From the NCBI GenBank assembly GCA_009823505.1, contig VZQC01001050.1, forward strand, positions 124,001-188,000: DNA of 64,000 nt. The letters run 5' to 3'. The notes beneath the pieces were generated by a model. It was given only the letters and a program-made list of their open reading frames with translations, was not told the DNA's origin and searched no databases. Both the position numbers and the translations under genes were made by a program. This DNA comes from Rhizomys pruinosus (lineage: Eukaryota > Chordata > Mammalia > Rodentia > Spalacidae). Below are positions 11,115 through 21,113 of the stretch, in pieces. Position 1 is the first letter of the stretch, and each line of letters opens with the position of its first letter.

Positions 11115-11985
11115 TCTTGATATCTCTTGATTTAGGGCTTTCCATGAAGACAGCTTCAGAGTCATTGTAGGAATGACTCTTGTTTGACCTTGCCCTGGAG
11201 TAATTTCATCCCATAACTTGCTCTAAGAAATGCTGCCTAAGTGGTTGAGGCACCAAGGTTAAAGGTGAAATCATGGTTGTATTATTTCTCCTTGGGTTAA
11301 CAGTTACAGCTATTTGAGTTTATGCTGAGTATGTAGCACTGTCTTCTACTTAAGTCAATGTTCTTTATAAGTTTCTGTCTTTAGTGAGTCATTTATCTCC
11401 TATCAACAATCAGACCTATAGAACTAAGAAATCTTATAATTGCTACTTTGCTCCTTTGAAGGTCAGATTATATAAGAATCTTTGGAAACATATTCTGAGG
11501 TCTTCATGACAGTCTGGTATCAAACAGTAATTGAAATCAATTTTTAACTAGTCAGCTCCCAAAAATCTCACTTCCAAAAACAAAAAACAAAAATAATAAC
11601 AAATCCTGGTAGTCTTCATGTAGTGCCTTGTCATGCTGTTATTTGTGCTGGTTCCTTACTTGGGACCTAGCTGTCAGCTATAAATAAATTATTCCCTATC
11701 TGGTAAATTGCAAGACTCTCCTGAGCCTCTCAAAGAAACAAAGCAACATGATAAATCTATATGACCTTAAAAGCCTCATTCATAACTATCCATTTTGTTT
11801 AAGGCATTTTGGGTTTATTCAATAGAAAAATCAGTTTTCTTTCATTAACCACTAGAATCATGTTTATCTAGAAAGAAGCACAAGTTAAATAGTATCCATT
11901 CTCTGATCTGGACTTTAGGATGAAATCAACTGTATGGAAAAAAATCTTGAGTAGATATTTTAAGATTGCTATTTAAAAATCAGAG
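11115..11985. other. Unassigned sequence
   Basis: No gene or repeat recognised. A CAAAAACAAAAAACAAAAAT stretch near 11,576 is low-complexity. Confidence 0.4.
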
Positions 11986-11989
11986 TGGA

Positions 11990-12099
11990 GGGGAGACCAG
12001 GAGGGGCTGGAGGAGGACTGGAAAGCATGGAAATAATGTAAAGCTGATACACATGTACAGAATCCTCAAAAATAAAAAAAGAAAGTAAAAAAAAAAAAA
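11990..12099 (+). mobile_element. Possible LINE-1 extreme 3' end
   Basis: Purine-rich GGAGGGGAGACCAGGAGGGG, then an AT-rich stretch, AATCCTCAAAAATAAAAAAA and a poly-A of 13. This is the usual look of a severely 5'-truncated LINE-1 3' end, but it is too short for certainty. Confidence 0.4.
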
Positions 12100-13409
12100 G
12101 GCAGAATGGTATATAAGGCCCCGTTACTCAAAAATATTGAGAGATCATTGATTTTCTTCCTTTCTTTCTGGTTTCTTCACAGTAAGAAATATTCCCAGGT
12201 TTTCTGGGAGAAGAATGGGTCTTATTTGTTCATATTTGAAGTGAAAAATGAAGAAACCCCTGGTAGTCACGGCCATATGTCTTCAGTGACTCAGATAATA
12301 GTTTTAGTAAGTGCCTTTTTCTTTAGAGATTCAGACCCAACCTGGGAACAGCTAACAACATTTCTTTACTGGCAGTGTCCAGACTAACAGATAGAATACA
12401 TTTTGCCACTGTAAGCATATTCCTCAGCAGGATAGAGATTCCTGACTAGCATTCGGCTGCCTAAAATTTATTTGACTAGATGCGATATTTTATGATTGCA
12501 AAGCATGAATCACATCATTTTGGCAGCCACAGGTATTACTATATTAGCTATTCTCCAAACTTTTAGAAAGGTGGAGCTAGAAGAAAAAAATGACAAGATA
12601 TATTTATGAATAGTTTGTAACAGATGCATAATATCTAAATGTATGTAAATATAATTAGAAACAGAGACCTGTGCAATATTAAAATGATACAAATTAAATT
12701 TTTGTATCTTTAGGACTAGGATTGCACTAAAGAATTTCTCCCTAGAACACTTAAGCTGAATCAAAATCAATACATTTTTCATAAGCAATTTCTCTGAAAA
12801 AATCCAAAATATTAATATTTAATGTCAGTTACATTAAAATTGATATTTTATTTGCCTTAGTCAAAAAGGTTGCAATGCAAGGATGCAGGAACCGCATGTG
12901 ATTTTATTGTGTGTGTTGAAATTGTTCTACAGAATAGGGAACACACGAATTAAGGACAAAGAGAGCCCAGCATCAAGTCCCTTGCAAATATATACTTCCA
13001 TAGACTTTAGTTTCTGTTTTCTGTGACCAGAATATATTTTGCTCTATGGAACAATATTGATTAGGGGGAGTTTTTTTTTCTTAAATAAAAAGCGTCTTTT
13101 ATTCCTGGATTTCTTGCTTGTTTATTTGTTTGATTTCACCTCATAAGGTGAATGACAAAAGCTATTATTTTCATACAGAAAAGGCCACTGTCAGCTTTAC
13201 CTCAAGGTCAGGATGTGTTATTCATGGTCACTGGGGTTCAAATTTCCATTATACCATCTGCCTTGCAACATAACTGAGAAAGGCATTATAGAATAGAAAT
13301 CCCGAATTTCGGTAAACAACTCGTAATTCATGTTCTCACAAAATCAAGGCTTTATTACACGCCTAAGCTCCTGGTACGGAGCATAAGCAACACCATTCTT
13401 AGCCTGACA
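12100..13409. other. Unassigned sequence
   Basis: The frames at 12106-12387 (plus) and 12510-12788 (minus) have no recognisable domain, lie in AT-rich DNA and are not supported as genes. Confidence 0.4.
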
Positions 13410-13425
13410 AAGACCCATTAATTTT

Positions 13426-13581
13426 TTTTTTTTTTTGGTCTTTTTCGAGACAGGGTCTCTCTGTAGCCCCAGCTGTCCTGGAACTCACTCTGTAGACCAG
13501 GCTGGCCTTGAACTCACAAAGATCTGCCTACCTCTGCCTCCGGAGTGCTAGGATTAAAGGCATGCGCCACCACGACCAGCT
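13426..13581 (-). mobile_element. B1 SINE, antisense, with 16-bp target duplication
   Basis: Complete antisense B1: poly-T, GAGACAGGGTCTCTCTGTAG, GACCAGGCTGGCCTTGAACT, GGATTAAAGGCATGCGCCAC. The perfect target duplication AAGACCCATTAATTTT (13410-13425 and 13582-13597) defines the insertion exactly. Confidence 0.97.
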
Positions 13582-13597
13582 AAGACCCATTAATTTT

Positions 13598-14395
13598 ATG
13601 AAGCCTTATTTTAGGGTCTTCAGAAACCATAACTTTAATGATGATGTGGTTTTGCTATTGGGATTTTATCTGTAGTGCCTGTGGCTCAAATGTACATTAA
13701 GATCACTTGTACTAAATCCAGCTATCAAAACACATTTGGAGAAACCTTTTTTTTTTTTTTTTGGTGGAGACCTTTAGCTTAGAGTTTCAATCCTGAGTGT
13801 ACATACAGATCTTTAGCAACAGTTTTACAGAGTACAGTTTGAAGGATAAGGACTAGAATGGCTCTAGGAGTTCTGTATTTCTCACAAGCTCTTGCTGTTG
13901 TGGATTAAGAGAAAAAAGAAAAAAAAAACTCCAGAAAGATAAATATAAAAAACTAATTGTGCCATGGTACTATTCCAAATAAATATTAAAGAAGTCTGTA
14001 CCAATTACAACTAGGTACTCACAGTAATAAAAAATTAAAAGGGGCAAAAAAGAAATATGAGAATCCTTGTCAAGCTGTAATTTCTACCCAAATGGCCACA
14101 AAAAGCATCCAAAGTAATGTAAAAGAAAATGGTAACAAAAATGAACAGATAAGCTAAAAAGGATGAAGAAAAGTACGAAATGCTGAAATGACTGTGACTT
14201 TATATACTAAATCAAGAATTATGAATTAAAACATCTTTAGTAAGACTATAATAAAAATTCAGTAATTTCCTTGTTTTTTTAGCCATAATCCATTTTCTTT
14301 TGAAAAATATATCATTTGTTTTCATTAATTTCTCCTTAAATATTTAAGTGCTCCCGTAAGTTAATGAGAAGGGTTGAGTCAATAAATAGTCCACC
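13598..14395. other. Unassigned sequence with poly-T tract
   Basis: AT-rich. The T run at 13,748-13,762 followed by GGTGGAGACC is not a recognisable SINE end. Nothing else supported. Confidence 0.4.
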
Positions 14396-14399
14396 ATTG

Positions 14400-14905
14400 A
14401 GGAAGATTTTTCTCCCACTCCCGGGGTTTCCTCTTCACTTCCTGTTTGCTTCATTTTTCTGTATGGCAGCTGTCTAGTTTAATGAGGTCCCATTGTCTAT
14501 TGTTGACCTTAATGCCTGAGCAACTGATATCCCATTTAGAAAGTCTATCCCTACACCTATATTTTGTAGGGTATTGAGTATATTTTCTTCTAACAGTTTT
14601 AGAGTTTCAGGTTTCACATCGAGGTCTTTGATTCATTCAGAGTTGCATTTTATATAGGGTGAAATATGTCCTATAATACATCTAATTTTGCCAGCACCAT
14701 TAGTTGAGGATGTTGTCTTTCTTCCAGTTTGTGTTCTTGGCATCTTTGTGAAATATCAGGTGGCTGAAACTGTGCATTCATGTCTGGGTCTTCTATTATG
14801 TTCCATTGATCTATTTGTCTCGTTATGTGTCTGTACTATGCTGTCTTGATGACTATAGCTCTGTAATATAGTTTGAGATCTGGTATGGTGATCCCCCAGC
14901 ATTGC
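14400..14905 (-). mobile_element. LINE-1 ORF2 fragment, antisense
   Basis: Antisense ORF2 downstream of the RT domain: AATGAGGTCCCATTGTCTAT, TCGAGGTCTTTGATTCATTC, TGTTCCATTGATCTATTTGT and AATATAGTTTGAGATCTGGT. It parallels 840-1310 of the first LINE-1. Heavily mutated. Confidence 0.88.
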
Positions 14906-15245
14906 TGGGGGAAACGTTTTCAACTTAACAACACCTAGAAAATTCTTTATGTAACACCATACTTAATGGTGAAAAACTGGATGTTTTCTTTAATTTTATA
15001 TTTTGGACGTTTTGTGACAAGGACTCTCTGTAGTCTCTGCAGGTCTGAAACTTGCTGTGTAGACCAGGCTGGCCGTAAACTCACAGAGATCTGGCTGCCT
15101 CTACTGGGATTAAGGGCAGATGCTTTTAACTTAATACAGAGAATAATCAAAAGGATTTTTCTCTCTACGTCTGTTCATCACCAAAATTCATGGCAAGAGC
15201 AATGCGACAACGGGAAGAAATACAAGGCATACTAATTACAAAAGT
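14906..15245 (+). mobile_element. LINE-1 ORF2 RT-region fragment, sense, split by a B1
   Basis: Sense ORF2 from the reverse-transcriptase region: a TTAATGGTGAAAAACTGGAT block before 15,000 and ATGGCAAGAGCAATGCGACA to GAAATACAAGGCATACTAAT after the B1. These correspond to regions flanking the RT catalytic core, but the core itself is missing where the B1 sits. Its orientation is opposite to the adjacent block. Confidence 0.75.
15003..15118 (-). mobile_element. Degraded B1 SINE, antisense
   Basis: GTGTAGACCAGGCTGGCCGT, CTCACAGAGATCTGGCTGCC and GGGATTAAGGGCAGATGC identify an antisense B1 missing part of its middle. Nested in LINE-1. Confidence 0.85.
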
Positions 15246-15565
15246 AGTTAAAATAACCTAATTTTCAGCTATTATGATTGTTTCTATCGAAAAGGAAAAA
15301 ATAAAACACATCCACCAGACTAAAACAAAGCAAAACAAAACAAAATCTTTCATTTAGTAACTGCAGGGTACATGGCAAACATACAAAAGTCAAATACTTG
15401 CTTATATAATAGAAAGAAAATTCTAATTAGAAATTAAAATGCCAATGACACTTTGGAATAATCACCTCTTCCTTTACATGAAATAGTTTTGTATAAAGTT
15501 TATATATTAAAAAATAAAAAATAAAGTTAAAATATGAATATTTAAGAATCATAAGCAAATACTAT
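15246..15565. other. Unassigned AT-rich sequence left of the duplicated segment
   Basis: Nothing recognised. It is single-copy relative to the duplication: the sequence left of the second copy (18,612-18,715) does not match it. Confidence 0.4.
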
Positions 15566-15568
15566 ATA

Positions 15569-15572
<4 letters not shown>

Positions 15573-15606
<34 letters not shown>
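15573..15606. repeat. (TA)n microsatellite
   Basis: Run of TA dinucleotides at the left edge of duplicated segment copy 1. It is longer and interrupted by CATACA in copy 2. Confidence 0.95.
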
Positions 15607-15609
<3 letters not shown>

Positions 15610-15762
15610 ATTAAACTGACAAAACCCTAAATGATGAAAATAAAGGAGAGATTTCCAAGATTACTGGTGAAACACTCTGTATTTTTGTCAGGTCTTCCCA
15701 AAATTTATTTGTAAGCTAAATATGATCACAATCAAATTCTCAGTAAGATATTTTGTTTATAT

Positions 15763-15930
15763 TAGGGTTGAGGGATTGCTTGTTGTTAACCGTGGTTGCT
15801 CTTTCAGAGGACCCTGGTTCTGTTCCCCACACCCATGGTGCAAACAGATCCAGGAAATCTGTCATCTTTTGGGCCCTCGGAGGGCATTGTATGCACAGGT
15901 ACAGTTACAACATACATGCAAGCAAAACAC
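15763..15930 (+). mobile_element. B2/B3 SINE, sense (copy 1)
   Basis: Diverged tRNA-derived SINE: GGTTGAGGGATTGCTTGTTG head, AGAGGACCCTGGTTCTGTTC B-box region, CGGAGGGCATTGTATGCACA tail region. Shared with copy 2 at 18,942, so it predates the duplication or allelic split. Confidence 0.8.
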
Positions 15931-15999
15931 TCTAGCCCATTGTTTTTTAAGTGATATTTTGTTTTGTAAATGGAAATGTTGTCAAAATGTTTTCTAAAT

Positions 16000-16625
16000 A
16001 ATCTTACTATTTATATTCATAAGTGAGTTCTGGTCCCATCCTCCATTAGATATTGTCTTATTACGGCAGATGGTGGTTAACTCAGAAACTAATTACTGAT
16101 CACTATGCTAATTTTACATGACAATGGGGTCCTTAGATCAAAGTGGGATCCATATTCATCAACTCCCAAGGCTCAGGAAAACATCATGGAAGAGATGAAG
16201 GAAGAGAAGAAGCTAAAGGAGTGGAAACATGCCACTCCGGACTTGACATAGTGTTGCACTCTTGAACTCACTGCAGCTGTAGTTATCTGCACAAGATTAA
16301 ATGCATCAACAATTTCATCACGGATGTGGGAGGGGTTCATGAGGACCTATTCCTTCTGATGAACTATTGACAGCTCATGGTTAAAGGAGAAGGGAACATG
16401 TCCTTGCTTTACTAAATAACCTCCCACCCATATTCATACAAGTACCCCTAATGAAACACACAAACAAGACGTGAATTAGGAAGGTGACTTGTTAGTGACA
16501 AGAAGACTTTCTATGTGAGAAAAGATAATAGTGAATGAAAGAAATACAAATCTCTATATACATGTATGAAACTAATAACAATGAAAAAACAACAAAAGTT
16601 TATTAAATCTTTAAAAAGATACCTT
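16000..16625 (+). mobile_element. LINE-1 3' UTR, sense (copy 1)
   Basis: Same family as 1490-2350: AAGGCTCAGGAAAACATCAT, CTTGAACTCACTGCAGCTGT, GATGAACTATTGACAGCTCA and a terminal AT-rich end with AAAAAG. Noncoding. Confidence 0.65.
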
Positions 16626-16649
16626 TTATGTTACAATATAAATGCTTCC

Positions 16650-16907
16650 GGGGTGAGAGTGGCCTAACGGTAAGAGCGCACCGCTGCTTACAGAGGCCCG
16701 GGTTCGACCCCAGCACCACATGGCGGCTAGAACCGTCTGAAACTCCAATTCAGGAGAACTCCAGTTCCAGGGAATCCGGGCCCCTTCTGCCTCGCGATTA
16801 CGCACTTGTCACTGACACGGGGCAGCACAATCGTCAATGCATGAGACAAGTACATTCATACATAAAGAAATAATAAAATTAATAAAAAAAAAATTAAAAA
16901 AAAAAAA
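16650..16907 (+). mobile_element. Young B2/B3 SINE present only in copy 1
   Basis: B2-superfamily SINE with retained CpGs (GCCCGGGTTCGACCCCAGCA) and the internal duplicated motif (CTCCAATTCAGGAGAACTCC). It ends in a long A-rich tail. Perfect target duplication ATAAATGCTTCC at 16638-16649 and 16908-16919; the unoccupied single target is intact at 19817-19828 in copy 2. Several one-base losses relative to sister B2s look like uncorrected sequencing errors. Confidence 0.96.
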
Positions 16908-16990
16908 ATAAATGCTTCCAAATTTTTAAGAAAGGAAAGAATCTACAACAGTCTTCATAACGGTGAGAAGAAGGACAAAGGAGAATGCAC

Positions 16991-17139
16991 TTTTTTTTTT
17001 GTCTTTTTTGGGTTCTAGAAGGTCCCCAGCTGTCCTGGAATTCACCTCTGTAGCCAGGCTGGCCTTGAACGCACAAGATCTGCCTGCCTCTGCCTCCCAA
17101 GTGCTAGGATTAAAGGCATGCACACACCACACCCAGCTG
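16991..17139 (-). mobile_element. B1 SINE, antisense (copy 1)
   Basis: Antisense B1 with GCCAGGCTGGCCTTGAACGC and GGATTAAAGGCATGCAC, flanked by the target duplication GGAGAATGCACTTTT. The first bases of the B1 (GAGACAGGG) are garbled here but intact in copy 2. Confidence 0.93.
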
Positions 17140-17901
17140 GAGAATGCACTTTTACTAAAGATACATTATTCCAGTCAATGCAGGGTGGTACAAACAGAAA
17201 TATTACTACAGGAGCACGGAAGGCAGAGATCACAGAATTTACAATACTGAGATTATAAACAACTGATTTTTAATAACGGTGGCAACAGAATTCAATGTAT
17301 TATGTAGCCTTTCCTCACATATGACATGTGGTACTGTAAGAACACTAGGATAGCCTAGATACCTGTAATACCTTAACCTTGCTTGAACAAGAACACTAAA
17401 GGTTTTGAGTTGAGGTATGTAGTTGTGAGGTCACGTGGACTAAAAAATAGGAAGCATGAACTTGTGCACTCATTCATCTTTACCTGCAGTTTAGGAGAAG
17501 GTAACCAATATTTAGAGAGCCATTGAAAGCAAAAAGTTCTCATGCCTCAAAAAAGGATTCAAATGATTTTAGTTTTGATCTGTCCATCCCAGACAGGATG
17601 CTTTGGTCTTTCTAACTTCACAGAGTTAGAGAATTAAAGGTGTAACATGCCTCAGGCTGAGCTAAATATTGCTATTATAAGGGCATTAAATTTTTATGTA
17701 AAAGTGAAAGGATGAGGAGGAATTGACCCTAAAAGAATTTGTAAAATAATAGAAATGTTGTTTAAGCCCATATAATTCTTTAAATTTAAAATTTAGTTAG
17801 ATCATATTTAAATGTAGGCTCTTATTTTGTCTTTTTGTAATTATTTTTAATAAAAACAAAATGAAAACAAGTTTATCCTGATTAGAAATAAACAAAATGT
17901 A
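17140..17901. other. Unassigned sequence inside duplicated segment copy 1
   Basis: No family recognised. Matches 20,052-20,805 closely. Confidence 0.5.
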
Positions 17902-18210
17902 TGTGCTGTTCATTTTTGTCAGGTTGACAGAAACCTAGACCACCCGGCAAGAGGGACTCTCTAAGAAATATCCTACCATGCCATGGTCTTTGGGCATGTT
18001 TTTCAGGCATTTTCTGGATTGATCATGTGATTGGGAAGGCGCCAGTCCACTGTGATCAGTTCCATTTCCAGGCTTCCCTAGTCTGTAAGAATGGTAGCTG
18101 AGCAACCAGAAGAATCAACTTAGTAAGCAGCGACCCTCCATGCTTCAGTTCCTTGCCACCAGGTTCTGCTGCTCAGTTCCTCCCCTGTGATTCCCTGAAA
18201 GAATGACTAA
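17902..18210 (+). mobile_element. MaLR-type LTR, 3'-truncated (copy 1)
   Basis: Starts TGTGCTGTTCATTTTTGTCA and shares block order with the complete LTR at 51,081 (GTCAGGTTGACA, CCTCCATGCTTCAGTTCC). It breaks off before the polyadenylation region where R1 begins. Confidence 0.7.
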
Positions 18211-18610
18211 TGGATTTTGTTCTACCAGGTGGATGTTGGCCAGGGGATCCAAGCCCCACAAAAGGTAAGGGCTCCTTGCCTCTAAGTTGGGATACCTACA
18301 GGAGGAGAGGCAATAAGGCCCTGCTGCCGAAACCTGACGTTAACATGCGGAGGGATGTATTGAGACCACACATGCAAGTGTACAGATGGCCTCTGGAATG
18401 CCAGGAGAGTGTTACCAAAGGCCACTAGACACCAATAAAGCAAATATGGGTCTCCCTGAGTCCAAGCAAGACTCCACCGTCAGCAACCAGATACACCTCA
18501 CTTGCCTGAAATACTGTGCAGCAGAGGCAGCCATGTGCCTGTATATCCCATCTAATTGGCTATTGGCTCTCCTTGGAGAAATAATCCCATGCTGATGCCA
18601 CAAGCTTACA
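18211..18610 (+). mobile_element. R1 repeat, cut by the N (copy 1)
   Basis: The first 400 bp of R1, the unnamed repeat described at 21,114. It stops at ACAAGCTTACA directly before the single N, whereas copy 2 continues with ATCTCTACCAGG. Confidence 0.85.
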
Positions 18611-18611
18611 N
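18611..18611. other. Single ambiguous base (N) at a junction
   Basis: The only non-ACGT base in the window. It falls exactly where duplicated segment copy 1 ends, so it probably marks a contig join or unresolved assembly junction rather than a miscalled base. Confidence 0.9.
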
Positions 18612-18715
18612 TTGAGAAGAACTTAGTCCTTCAGTGTCTAATAACCTAAATATGACAACACTTAACACATATCTCAGTTGCACATTCAAAAGGGAACACA
18701 AGTATCCACTTAATA

Positions 18716-18738
18716 TACATACATATATATATATATAT

Positions 18739-18783
<45 letters not shown>
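18716..18783. repeat. (TA)n microsatellite with CATACA interruptions
   Basis: Two TA runs separated by CATACA. Left edge of copy 2. Confidence 0.95.
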
Positions 18784-18784
<1 letters not shown>

Positions 18785-18941
18785 AGATATAAACCTGACA
18801 AAACCCTAAATGATGAAAATAAAGGAGAGATTTCCAAGATTACTGGTTAGAACACTCTGTATTTTTGTCAGGTCTTCCCAAATTTATTTGTAAGCTAAAT
18901 ATGATCACAATCAAATTCTCAGTAAGATATTTTGTTTATAT

Positions 18942-19110
18942 TAGGGTTGAGGGATTGCTTGTTGTTAACCGTGGTTGCTCTTTCAGAGGACCCTGGTTCT
19001 GTTCCCCACACCCACATGGTGCAAACAGATCCAGGAAATCTGTCATCTTTTGGGCCCTCGGAGGGCATTGTATGCACAGGTACAGTTACATACATGCAAG
19101 CAAAACACTC
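18942..19110 (+). mobile_element. B2/B3 SINE, sense (copy 2)
   Basis: Counterpart of 15,763-15,930. Here CACCCACATGGTGC is complete, while copy 1 lacks two bases (CACCCATGG). Confidence 0.8.
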
Positions 19111-19179
19111 ATACCCATTGTTTTTTAAGTGATATTTTGTTTTGTAAATGGAAATGTTGTCAAAATGTTTTCTAAATAA

Positions 19180-19805
19180 TCTTACTATTTATATTCATAA
19201 GTGAGTTCTGGTCCCATCCTCCATTAGATATTGTCTTATTATGGCAGATGGTGGTTAACTCAGAAACTAATTACTGATCACTATGCTAATTTTACATGAC
19301 AATGGGGTCCTTAGATCAAAGTGGGATCCATATATCATCAACTCCAAGGCTCAGGAAACATCATGGAAGAGATGAAGGAAGAGAAGAGCTAAAGGAGTGG
19401 AAACATGCCACTCCGGACTTGACATAGTTGTTGCACTCTTGAACTCACTGCAGCTGTAGTTATCTGCACAAGATTAAATGCATCAACATTTCATCACGGA
19501 TGTGGGAGGGGTTCATGAGGACCTATTCCTTCTGATGAACTATTGACAGCTAATGGTTAAAGGAGAAGGGAACATGTCCTTGCTTTACTAAATAACCTCC
19601 CACCCATATTCATACAAGTACCCCTAATGAAACACACAAACAAGACGTGAATTAGGAAGGTGACTTGTTAGTGACAAGAAGACTTTCTATGTGAGAAAAG
19701 ATAATAGTGAATGAAAGAAATACAAATCTCTATATACATGTATGAAACTATCAATGAACAAAAAATACAACTAAAGTTTATTAAAATCTTTAAAAAGATA
19801 CCTTT
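19180..19805 (+). mobile_element. LINE-1 3' UTR, sense (copy 2)
   Basis: Counterpart of 16,000-16,625 with scattered one-base indels. It ends in the pre-insertion site of the copy 1 B2 (ATAAATGCTTCC at 19817-19828). Confidence 0.65.
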
Positions 19806-19910
19806 TATGTTACAATATAAATGCTTCCAAATTTTTAAGAAAGGAAAGAATCTACAACAGTCTTCATAACGGTGAGAAGAAGGACAAAGGAGAATGCACT
19901 TTTTTTTGTC

Positions 19911-20051
19911 TTCTTCGAGACAGGGTCTCCCTGTAGCCCCAGCTGTCCTGGAATTCACTCTGTAGACCAGGCTGGCCTTGAACGCACAAAGATCTGCCTG
20001 CCCTTGCCTCCCAAGTGCTAGGATTAAAGGCATGCACCACCACACCCAGCT
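19911..20051 (-). mobile_element. B1 SINE, antisense (copy 2)
   Basis: Intact antisense B1: GAGACAGGGTCTCCCTGTAG, GACCAGGCTGGCCTTGAACG, GGATTAAAGGCATGCACCAC; target duplication GGAGAATGCACTTTT. Confidence 0.95.
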
Positions 20052-20805
20052 GGAGAATGCACTTTTTACTAAAGATACATTATTCCAGTCAATGCAGGGT
20101 GGTACAAAACAGAAATATTACTCACTGGAAAAGGCAGAGATCACAGAATTTACAATACTGAGTTATAAACAACTGATTTTTAATAACGGTGCAACAGAAT
20201 TCAATGTATTATGTAGCCTTTCCTCCACATATGACATGTGGTACTGTAAGAACACTAGGATAGCTAGATACCTGTAATACCTTAACCTTGCTTGAACAAG
20301 AACACTAAAGGTTTTGAGTTGAGGTATGTAGTTGTGAGGTCACGTGGACTAAAAAATAGGAAGCATGAACTTGTGCACTCATTCATCTTTACCTGCAGTT
20401 TAGGAGAAGGTAACCAATATTTAGAGAGCCATTGAAAGCAAAAAGTTCTCATGCCTCAAAAAAGGATTCAAATGATTTTAGTTTTGATCTGTCCATCCCA
20501 GACAGGATGCTTTGGTTTTCTAACTTACAGAGTTAGAGAATTAAAGGTGTAACCATGCCAGGCTGTAGCTAATATATTCTAATAAAGCATTAAATTTTAT
20601 GGTAAAAGTGAAAGGATGAGGAGGAATTGACCCTAAAAGAATTTGTAAAATAATAGAAAATGTTGTTTAAGCCCATATAATTCTTTAATTTTAAAATTTA
20701 GTTAGATCATATTTAAATGTAGGCTCTTATTTTGTCTTTTGTAATTATTTTTAATAAAAACAAAATGAAAACAAGTTATCCTGATTAGAAATAAACAAAA
20801 TGTAT
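20052..20805. other. Unassigned sequence inside duplicated segment copy 2
   Basis: Counterpart of 17,140-17,901. No family or gene recognised. Confidence 0.5.
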
Positions 20806-20807
20806 GT

Positions 20808-21113
20808 GCTGTTCATTTTTGTCAGGTTGACAGAAACCTAGACCTACCCGGCAAGAGGGACTCTCTAAGAAATATCCTACCATGCCATGGTCTTTGGGCA
20901 TGTTTTTCAGGCATTTTCTGGATTGATCATTGATGTGGGAAGGCCCAGTCCACTGTGATCAGTTCCATTTCCAGGCTTCCCTAGTCTGTAAGAATGGTAG
21001 CTGAGCAACCAGAAGAATCAACTTAGTAAGCAGCGACCCTCCATGCTTCAGTTCCTGCCACCAGGTTCCTGCTGTCAGTTCCTCCCCTGGATTCCCTGAA
21101 AGAATGACTAATG
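20808..21113 (+). mobile_element. MaLR-type LTR, 3'-truncated (copy 2)
   Basis: Same LTR as 17,902-18,210: TGTGCTGTTCATTTTTGTCA start, AATGACTAATGGATT at the junction with R1. Confidence 0.7.

Larger units (their letters stand above)
15570..18610. repeat. Duplicated segment, copy 1 (with extra B2)
   Basis: From the TA tract to the N at 18,611 this segment repeats, in direct orientation and nearly base for base, at about 18,720-21,510. The two carry the same nested repeats in the same order (TA tract, B3, LINE-1 3' UTR, B1, MaLR LTR, R1). Differences are mostly single-base indels plus one 258-bp B2 with its target duplication, present only here. This copy stops abruptly at the N inside R1. 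See Findings for haplotig versus real tandem duplication. Confidence 0.93.

Noticed and set aside
16650..16720. tRNA-like A-box and B-box
   Set aside because: This is the tRNA-derived head of a B2 SINE; no cloverleaf-competent tRNA gene.
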